From Treponema sp. (GTDB lineage Bacteria; Spirochaetota; Spirochaetia; Treponematales; Treponemataceae), in the NCBI GenBank assembly GCA_024400915.1, contig JAKSLX010000041.1, forward strand, positions 1-7,493: a DNA stretch of 7,493 nucleotides, in the 5' to 3' direction. The position numbers were made by a program, and so were the translations under genes. The notes under the pieces are model-generated. The model ran no database searches, was not told the origin of the DNA, and worked only from the letters and a program-made list of their open reading frames with translations. This document shows positions 1 through 3,822 of this stretch, one piece after another. The first letter of the stretch is position 1, and each line of letters begins with the position of its first letter.

Positions 1-62
1 AACTGAGAACTGAGAACTGAGAACTGAGAACTGAGAACTGAGAACTGAGAACTGAGAACTGA
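1..62. repeat. Perfect heptamer tandem array (AACTGAG)n
   Basis: Eight uninterrupted copies of the 7-base unit AACTGAG are followed by a partial AACTGA. The array starts at the first base of the window, so its true left edge is unknown. There is no open frame or gene signal in it. The unit resembles the heptamers of the degenerate array at 241-310 read on the opposite strand (AATTGAG), so the two look like diverged members of one family in inverted orientation. A perfect array of this kind is expected to vary in copy number through replication slippage, which is an inference. Confidence 0.95.
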
Positions 63-143
63 TTGTAACTTTTTAATCATATATGTCAATTATAACACGT
101 TTCGTTAAAATTTCACACTTCTAGTTACATTTTCTATTTCCTT

Positions 144-168
144 CGTCATTTCGACAAGCTCAATGACC
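144..168. repeat. Small hairpin repeat, REP-like
   Basis: The arms GTCATT (145-150) and AATGAC (162-167) are perfect inverted repeats around an 11-base loop containing TCGACAAGCTC. From memory, sequences built on TTCGACAAGCTCA with flanking inverted arms are widely scattered between genes in many bacterial phyla. This could therefore be a REP-like dispersed repeat. It lies downstream of the minus-strand dehydrogenase gene, but no T-run follows the stem on either strand, so it is not an obvious terminator. The rest of 63-240 is AT-rich and shows no gene. Confidence 0.5.
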
Positions 169-240
169 GAGGCTTTCCACTAAAAAACAAAAACACTCCA
201 CAAAAAGCTTTCCTTTCTGCAGAGCGTTTTCCTCTATCAC

Positions 241-310
241 AATTGTCAATTCTCAATTCTCAATTTTCAATTTCCTATTGTGCATTCTTAATTGTGAATT
301 ATGCATTGAA
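241..310 (-). repeat. Degenerate heptamer array abutting the dehydrogenase stop codon
   Basis: The 70 bases divide cleanly into ten heptamers on the plus strand: AATTGTC, AATTCTC, AATTCTC, AATTTTC, AATTTCC, TATTGTG, CATTCTT, AATTGTG, AATTATG, CATTGAA. Nearly all share ATT at unit positions 2-4. The array ends exactly where the dehydrogenase stop codon begins (311-313). On the sense strand of that gene the units read as GACAATT or GAGAATT, the same sense unit that follows the purM stop at 3485-3519. No gene or convincing terminator is visible within it. Confidence 0.8.
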
Positions 311-1057
311 TTAGTACGGGCTTTTAAATTCTGCTTCTGCTTTTGCAACTGCAGCTTCAAGAGTCATACCTGCAAAGTTCTGGGCGCCAAGGTTGCGTCC
401 TGATTTTTTGTCGTCGATAAATGCACCGACAACAATGCCCGGAATTGCGCTTTCAGGAGCATTTGGAGCTGAAGGACCTCCAAGGTCAGTACGGCACCAG
501 CCCGGGTCAGTCAGGTTGATACAAACATCAGTTCCCTGCACTTTGCTTCCAAGGTCGATTGTGATTTTATCAAGGGCGGCTTTACTTGCAGAATATCCGG
601 CCTGCTGAGGATCCAGGGCGATTCCGCTTGTTGTATTCAGAATGCGGCCAAATCCTTTTTCCATCATTTTGGGAAGGAAGTGATACATAATCATTGCCGG
701 AGCGATTGTATTGATTTTGAAACTTTCTGTGTAATCGCTTACAGGAGTTTTAAGGTATTCTGTACGGTAAGCAATCTGAAGACCTGCATTATTCAGAACG
801 ATTTCTACGTTTACGCCAAGATCATCGATTTTTTTAAGCATGGCATCAACCTGTGTAAGATCTGTAAGTTCTGCAGCAACAACGTGAGCCTGAACACCTT
901 TTGCTTTTGCTTCTTCCAGAACTTTTGCAGCATTTTCTTCTTTGCGGGCGTGAAGAATCAGGTTACATCCCTGATCTGCCATAAATAAAGCTGTAAGATA
1001 TCCGATTCCGCGCGAAGCTCCTGTAATCAGAGCCCATTTTCCTTTTACGTTTACCAT
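311..1057 (-). CDS. Short-chain dehydrogenase/reductase (SDR), classical type
   Basis: This is an NAD(P)-dependent oxidoreductase with a Rossmann fold, presumably cytoplasmic; its substrate cannot be told from sequence. Counting from the chosen start (248 residues), it has the nucleotide-binding motif TGASRGIG at 12-19, NNAG at 89-92, the catalytic Asn116, Ser144 and YSASK at 155-159 (Tyr155, Lys159). The Ser-Tyr gap is about two residues shorter than in FabG-type enzymes. Arg16 and Arg38 hint at NADP(H) preference. Length fits the classical 250-residue family. The ATG at 1057 was chosen because AAGGGG lies about seven bases upstream on the minus strand and the protein then starts just before the first beta strand. 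The same frame stays open to an ATG at 1105, which has no clear ribosome site. The gene is divergent from purE. Closest general relatives are FabG-like reductases, but no specific role is claimed. Confidence 0.9.
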   Translation of the reverse strand: MVNVKGKWALITGASRGIGYLTALFMADQGCNLILHARKEENAAKVLEEAKAKGVQAHVVAAELTDLTQVDAMLKKIDDLGVNVEIVLNNAGLQIAYRTEYLKTPVSDYTESFKINTIAPAMIMYHFLPKMMEKGFGRILNTTSGIALDPQQAGYSASKAALDKITIDLGSKVQGTDVCINLTDPGWCRTDLGGPSAPNAPESAIPGIVVGAFIDDKKSGRNLGAQNFAGMTLEAAVAKAEAEFKSPY

Positions 1058-1104
1058 TTTATTCCCCTTTTCATACTGCATACTTACTTGCAGAATACAC
1101 TCCA

Positions 1105-1110
1105 ATTATA
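1105..1110 (-). promoter_or_regulatory. Candidate -10 box for the dehydrogenase gene
   Basis: On the minus strand the hexamer is a perfect TATAAT, placing a transcript start about 40 bases upstream of the ATG at 1057 with the ribosome site inside the leader. No good -35 sits at 16-18 bases: TTGAAA (1125-1130) is only 14 bases away. It may therefore be a weak or activator-dependent promoter, or a chance match in AT-rich DNA. Confidence 0.4.
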
Positions 1111-1170
1111 TTCGCTTTATAAATTTTCAATATAAAGATTTTATGTGTTTATACAACATTTGTATTTAAT

Positions 1171-1190
1171 AAAACGTAGGTTAAAATAAA
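1171..1190. repeat. 20-mer repeat, copy 1 (AAAACGTAGG type)
   Basis: The sequence AAAACGTAGGTTAAAATAAA is related to two further copies in this spacer: 1441-1460 in the same orientation and 1660-1679 inverted. All share AAAACGTA followed by an AT-rich tail, and copies 1 and 3 also share GTAGGTT. It marks the left edge of a repeat-rich block that reaches almost to purE. Confidence 0.6.
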
Positions 1191-1198
1191 TAAATCTA

Positions 1199-1431
1199 AA
1201 AAATTACTGTCGCTCAGAAAGCAGCTGCCACAAACGGGGGAATTATACTTGAAAATCTCCCGTCGTACTGGAAAAAAATCGGGACCGCTCGGTACCTCGC
1301 TTTATGTTGAACGCGTATAGGAAACTATACAGCCACGTTCAAAATAATCCCGTTTTTTTCCGTACTCCTTGCGATTTTCAAATACATACCACTTTACAGG
1401 CTGCATGCTTTCTATCCCTCACGTAATTTTT
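1199..1431. repeat. Long imperfect palindrome, about 230 nt
   Basis: Matching arms occur in nested order around a GTATAG-GAAA-CTATAC core (1315-1330). Moving outward the pairs are TTGAACG (1307-1313) with CGTTCAA (1336-1342); GTAC...GGGA (1265-1284) with TCCC...GTAC (1348-1365), both carrying a run of seven A or T; TTGAAAATC (1249-1257) with GATTTTCAA (1373-1381); AGAAAGCAGC (1216-1225) with GCTGCATGCTTTCT (1400-1413); and AAAAATTAC (1199-1207) with GTAATTTTT (1423-1431). No coding frame fits it. It could be a foldback or MITE-like element, or a long structured RNA. It is not a simple terminator. Confidence 0.75.
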
Positions 1432-1440
1432 AGGCTTTAG

Positions 1441-1460
1441 AAAACGTACGTTTATTTTAT
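1441..1460. repeat. 20-mer repeat, copy 2
   Basis: AAAACGTACGTTTATTTTAT matches the reverse complement of copy 3 (1660-1679) at 18 of 20 positions. It contains the palindrome AAACGTACGTTT (1442-1453). Copies 2 and 3 form inverted ends around 1461-1659, the stretch that contains multi-hairpin element A. Confidence 0.6.
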
Positions 1461-1492
1461 GTTCAAACACATATATAGAGTATGTATAAACC

Positions 1493-1625
1493 TTGAAAAA
1501 TGGGACGCAGCGAATCAGGTCTGGCTGCCACTTGTTGCGTCTTAGGCCCGCGGGAGCCTAGCCCTAAAAGCAACACCCGTGGCACGCCACGACATGAATT
1601 CGCGTTGCTGGGCCCCATTTTTCAA
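1493..1625. repeat. Multi-hairpin element, copy A
   Basis: The ends TTGAAAAATGGG (1493-1504) and CCCATTTTTCAA (1614-1625) are perfect 12-base inverted repeats. Inside them, CAGC and GAAT of the left arm pair with ATTC and GCTG of the right arm, with a bulge. The interior holds further hairpins: TAGGC/GCCTA around a CCCGCGGG core, and CGTGG-CACG-CCACG (1578-1591). The left GGGACGCAGCGAA and right TTCGCGTTGCTGGG sequences recur in copy B (3618-3785), and a relative of the right one recurs in copy C. It lies upstream of purE and is more GC-rich than its surroundings. The open frame across it starting near 1500 looks like repeat sequence, not a gene. Confidence 0.8.
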
Positions 1626-1659
1626 AGACATTATTACAGGGAGTATGTTTTCAAAGTGA

Positions 1660-1679
1660 TTAAAATAAACCTACGTTTT
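1660..1679. repeat. 20-mer repeat, copy 3 (inverted)
   Basis: Read on the minus strand it is AAAACGTAGGTTTATTTTAA. It shares the first 12 bases exactly with copy 1 (1171) and 18 of 20 with copy 2 (1441). It could be the right-hand inverted end of a block that carries the palindrome and element A. The 74 bases between it and purE are AT-rich and hold the purE promoter candidate. Confidence 0.6.
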
Positions 1680-1717
1680 TTTTTATACATACAAACTTTT
1701 AAAAATTCAGGGTTATA

Positions 1718-1746
1718 TAGAAACAACCTGTTCTTTCTGATATATT
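1718..1746 (+). promoter_or_regulatory. Candidate purE promoter, possibly giving a leaderless transcript
   Basis: The -35 candidate TAGAAA (1718-1723, 4 of 6 matches to consensus) and -10 candidate TATATT (1741-1746, 5 of 6) are separated by exactly 17 bases. A start 7-8 bases downstream would fall at 1753-1754, on the purE ATG itself. No Shine-Dalgarno sequence precedes that ATG, unlike purM and the dehydrogenase, which fits a leaderless mRNA. This is inferred from sequence only; AT-rich DNA gives many chance matches. Confidence 0.45.
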
Positions 1747-1753
1747 ATCATTT

Positions 1754-2248
1754 ATGAAAGTCGCAATCTTTTTTGGTTCTAAATCTGACACAGACAAAAT
1801 GTCAAAAGCAGCAGATGTACTCAAAGAATTCGGCGTAGAATACAAAGCATTTGTAATTTCTGCCCACAGAGCACACGAACTTCTGGCTGAAACTGTAGCT
1901 CAGATTGAAAAGGACGGATTTGAAGTTATTATCGCAGGTGCAGGTCTTGCAGCTGCTCTCCCTGGCGTAATTGCCGGAATGACAACAATCCCTGTAATCG
2001 GTGTACCTCTTGAATGTGTAACACCAGGCGTAACAAACGGTCTTGCCGGTATGGACGCTCTTCTTTCTATTGTTCAGATGCCTCCACAGATTCCTGTTGC
2101 AACAGTTGGAATCGGAAATGCAAAGAACGCAGGATACCTTGCCGTAGAAATGCTGGCAATTAAATATCCTGAGCTAAAAGAAAAGCTTAAGGCTTTCAGA
2201 AAGAAACTGGCTGATTCAGCTCAGACTGATCACATTGCTAACATTTAA
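1754..2248 (+). CDS. purE: N5-carboxyaminoimidazole ribonucleotide mutase, PurE class I
   Basis: PurE supplies CAIR in the middle of de novo purine synthesis. The class I enzyme rearranges N5-CAIR, made by PurK, into CAIR in the cytoplasm. The 164 residues show GSKSD (8-12), the SAHR motif with catalytic-region His38 (36-39), AGAG...ALPG (61-71), GVP (83-85) and SIVQMP (105-110), all in class I order. Between GVP and GMD there are about six more residues than in the E. coli enzyme as I remember it. No PurK is in the window. The ATG at 1754 is the natural start because the protein opens directly into beta strand 1, although no ribosome site precedes it. purM follows 143 bases downstream on the same strand, so the two are probably cotranscribed. 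Class II PurE, which uses AIR and CO2 directly, was considered and judged a worse fit. Confidence 0.96.
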   Translation: MKVAIFFGSKSDTDKMSKAADVLKEFGVEYKAFVISAHRAHELLAETVAQIEKDGFEVIIAGAGLAAALPGVIAGMTTIPVIGVPLECVTPGVTNGLAGMDALLSIVQMPPQIPVATVGIGNAKNAGYLAVEMLAIKYPELKEKLKAFRKKLADSAQTDHIANI

Positions 2249-2360
2249 TCCCGGGGTTTGGGGGCGGAGCTCCCGAAGAAAGGGGTGTGGCGAAAACTGA
2301 GGCAGTTTGAGTTTTGCGAAACGCCGAAGGTTGAGCCCAGGGGGAAGGCTTTCCCCCTAC
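2249..2360. repeat. GC-rich hairpin element filling the purE-purM gap
   Basis: The gap starts right after the purE stop and is much richer in G than its neighbours. It contains a perfect 8-bp stem AGGGGGAA/TTCCCCCT with a four-base loop (2339-2358), a nested pair AACT/AGTT inside a GCGAAAAC...GTTTTGC stem (about 2289-2322), and a GGGGGCGGAGCTCCC stretch near 2262-2276. No T-run follows the last stem, so it does not look like a terminator. It would be transcribed between the two pur genes. It resembles dispersed G-rich intergenic repeats of other bacteria from memory only. The short open frame beginning in it is rejected as a gene. Confidence 0.65.
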
Positions 2361-2379
2361 ATAATACAGAATTATTTTT

Positions 2380-2384
2380 AGGAG
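2380..2384 (+). promoter_or_regulatory. purM ribosome binding site
   Basis: AGGAG is placed seven bases upstream of the ATG at 2392, a standard Shine-Dalgarno site. It fixes the purM start and contrasts with the lack of such a site before purE. Confidence 0.85.
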
Positions 2385-2391
2385 AATATAA

Positions 2392-3483
2392 ATGGCCTCA
2401 TACAAAGAATCAGGTGTTGATGTTGAAGAAGGTTACCGCGCAGTAAACAAATATAAGGATCATGCAAAACGCACAATGATTCCAGGAATGCTTACAGGTC
2501 TTGGAAGTTTTGCCGGCATGTTCGAAATCCCTAAAGGATACAAAAATCCTGTAATGGTTTCGGGAACAGACGGTGTTGGAACAAAACTGGACGTTGCTTT
2601 CCAGATGAAAAAATATGACACAGTTGGTATCGACTGTGTTGCCATGAGTGTAAACGACATTCTTTGCTGTGGCGTTCAGACATCATTCTTCCTGGACTAC
2701 ATTGCATGTGGAAAACTTGAAGCTGAAGTTGCTGCAGACCTGGTAAAAGGTGTTGCAGACGGATGTGTTGAAACAGGTTGTGCCCTTCTTGGTGGTGAAA
2801 CAGCTGAAATGCCTGGTTTCTACGATGTAGGAAAATATGACCTGGCCGGATTCGGTGTAGGCGTTGGCGAAAAGAAAGAAATGATTGACGGTTCTGCAAT
2901 CAAAGAAGGAGATGTCCTTATCGGTCTTTCTTCTACAGGCGTTCACTCAAACGGATTCAGCCTTGTTCGCAAACTGGTTCCAAATCCAATGGATCCATTT
3001 ATCATTGACGGAAAAGATACAGGAAAAACAATCGGTGAAGCACTGCTTACACCTACACGCATCTACGTAAAACCTGTTATGGAAGTTCTTGGAAAATACC
3101 GCAAGGCAATTCACGGTATGGTTCACGTAACAGGCGGCGGATTCTATGAAAATATTCCTCGTATGTATCCAAAAGCAAAAGACGGAAAGAAACAGCTGAT
3201 TTCTATCATCAAACGTGACAGCTGGGACATTCCACCAGTATTCGGTGAACTGATTCGCCGCGGTGCTGACCTGGACTCAATCTACAACACATTCAACATG
3301 GGTATCGGATTCGTTCTGGCAGTAAACGCAAAAGAAGCAGACGCTGTTCTGAAAATGTTCAATGACAACGCTCACAAATATCACCGTGAAGACACACCTG
3401 ATATGAAAGCTTATGTAATCGGAAAAGTTGCATACGCTGAAGGCGCAGCCACAACACAGAAAGAACAGGTTATCTTTGAGTAA
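2392..3483 (+). CDS. purM: Phosphoribosylformylglycinamidine cyclo-ligase (AIR synthetase)
   Basis: PurM closes the imidazole ring, converting FGAM and ATP to AIR, the fifth step of de novo purine synthesis, acting as a cytoplasmic dimer. The 363 residues carry the family signatures in order: YKESGVDV at the N-terminus (4-11), GTDGVGTK (58-65), VAMSVNDI (83-90), GGETAEMPG (134-142), HSNGF (185-189), TPTRIYVKP (220-228), and HVTGGGFYENIPR (245-257). The ATP-binding N-terminal half and the C-terminal half are both complete, and the length is slightly above the usual 340-350. The start is set by a good ribosome site. purE lies upstream, so adjacent pathway steps sit in one probable operon. The gene ends one base before a heptamer array and about 50 bases before a strong terminator. 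No broken or missing motif is seen. Confidence 0.98.
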   Translation: MASYKESGVDVEEGYRAVNKYKDHAKRTMIPGMLTGLGSFAGMFEIPKGYKNPVMVSGTDGVGTKLDVAFQMKKYDTVGIDCVAMSVNDILCCGVQTSFFLDYIACGKLEAEVAADLVKGVADGCVETGCALLGGETAEMPGFYDVGKYDLAGFGVGVGEKKEMIDGSAIKEGDVLIGLSSTGVHSNGFSLVRKLVPNPMDPFIIDGKDTGKTIGEALLTPTRIYVKPVMEVLGKYRKAIHGMVHVTGGGFYENIPRMYPKAKDGKKQLISIIKRDSWDIPPVFGELIRRGADLDSIYNTFNMGIGFVLAVNAKEADAVLKMFNDNAHKYHREDTPDMKAYVIGKVAYAEGAATTQKEQVIFE

Positions 3484-3484
3484 T

Positions 3485-3519
3485 AATTGACAATTGATAA
3501 TGTACAATTGACAATTATT
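3485..3519 (+). repeat. Heptamer array directly after the purM stop codon
   Basis: Five units are readable: AATTGAC, AATTGAT, AATGTAC, AATTGAC, AATTATT. The array begins one base after the TAA of purM. Its sense-strand unit GACAATT matches the unit that follows the dehydrogenase stop codon at 241-310 when that gene is read in its own direction. The array may continue in degraded form to about 3533. Confidence 0.7.
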
Positions 3520-3534
3520 TTTTCCTAATGAATT

Positions 3535-3589
3535 GCCACATCCCTTTACCAACTACTATAGTTCTAAAGGCTTGTGGCATTTTTATTTT
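3535..3589 (+). terminator. Rho-independent terminator of purE-purM
   Basis: A long stem is formed by GCCACA (3535-3540), CCTTTA (3543-3548) and AACTA (3551-3555), pairing with TAGTT (3559-3563), TAAAGG (3565-3570) and TGTGGC (3573-3578), with short internal loops and a three-base apical loop. ATTTTTATTTT follows at once (3579-3589). This is a convincing intrinsic terminator that separates the pur genes from mutS2. Confidence 0.88.
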
Positions 3590-3617
3590 AAATGCTGTTA
3601 ACAAGATTAAATAAAAG

Positions 3618-3785
3618 TTTGAAAACGGGACGCAGCGAAATGTGACATAGCGGCGTACAACCTTCGGTTGTTTGCTTATAAGAAATTATTTAAACCGCCG
3701 CTAACGCGGCTGGAGCATCCCGCAACGAAGTGAGGACCTACGCCGCTGATGGCACATATTCGCGTTGCTGGGACCCGTTTTCAAA
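3618..3785. repeat. Multi-hairpin element, copy B
   Basis: The ends TTTGAAAACGGG (3618-3629) and CCCGTTTTCAAA (3774-3785) form a perfect 12-bp stem. The inner left GGGACGCAGCGAA and inner right TTCGCGTTGCTGGG match copy A. The interior has ACAACC-TTC-GGTTGT (3658-3672), a TTTGCTTATA...TTATTTAA block (3671-3693), GCCGC-TAAC-GCGGC (3697-3710), and the 19-mer CCGCAACGAAGTGAGGACC (3720-3738), which is identical in copy C at 6561-6579. It sits between the purM terminator and mutS2, so it lies in the mutS2 promoter or leader region. No open frame in it looks coding. Confidence 0.85.
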
Positions 3786-3806
3786 ATATGTAGAAAACCT
3801 GTTAGC

Positions 3807-3810
3807 AGGA
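3807..3810 (+). promoter_or_regulatory. Weak mutS2 ribosome binding site
   Basis: AGGA lies 12 bases before the ATG at 3823, which is longer than optimal, with an A-rich stretch between. It supports the chosen start but suggests modest initiation. Confidence 0.5.
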
Positions 3811-3822
3811 ATATAAAGAAAA

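Noticed and set aside
1..62. CRISPR-like array
   Set aside because: The units are seven bases with no spacers; it is a simple tandem repeat.
1058..1105. Longer N-terminus of the dehydrogenase starting at 1105
   Set aside because: Sixteen extra residues have no family counterpart, and the clear ribosome site serves the ATG at 1057.
1626..1753. Purine riboswitch upstream of purE
   Set aside because: I see no three-way junction with the conserved purine aptamer core, and the likely promoter leaves no room for a leader.
1500..1757. Plus-strand open frame of 85 codons upstream of purE
   Set aside because: It lies over element A and the AT-rich purE promoter region, has no ribosome site, and its translation reflects hairpin repeat sequence, not a protein family.
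2339..2358. Terminator between purE and purM
   Set aside because: The stem is perfect but no T-run follows on either strand.
2258..2446. Short plus-strand open frame across the purE-purM gap
   Set aside because: It begins in the GC-rich hairpin element and runs into purM in another frame; nothing supports translation.
3618..3785. Integron attC site interpretation of the multi-hairpin elements
   Set aside because: Treponemes can carry integrons and the elements are long hairpins, but the ends read GTTGCTG and not GTTRRRY with an RYYYAAC partner, and the adjacent genes are core genes, not cassettes.
3765..3792. mutS2 promoter with TTGCTG and TATGTA boxes at the right end of element B
   Set aside because: Each box matches consensus at only about half of positions, and the spacing is 16; too weak to claim.
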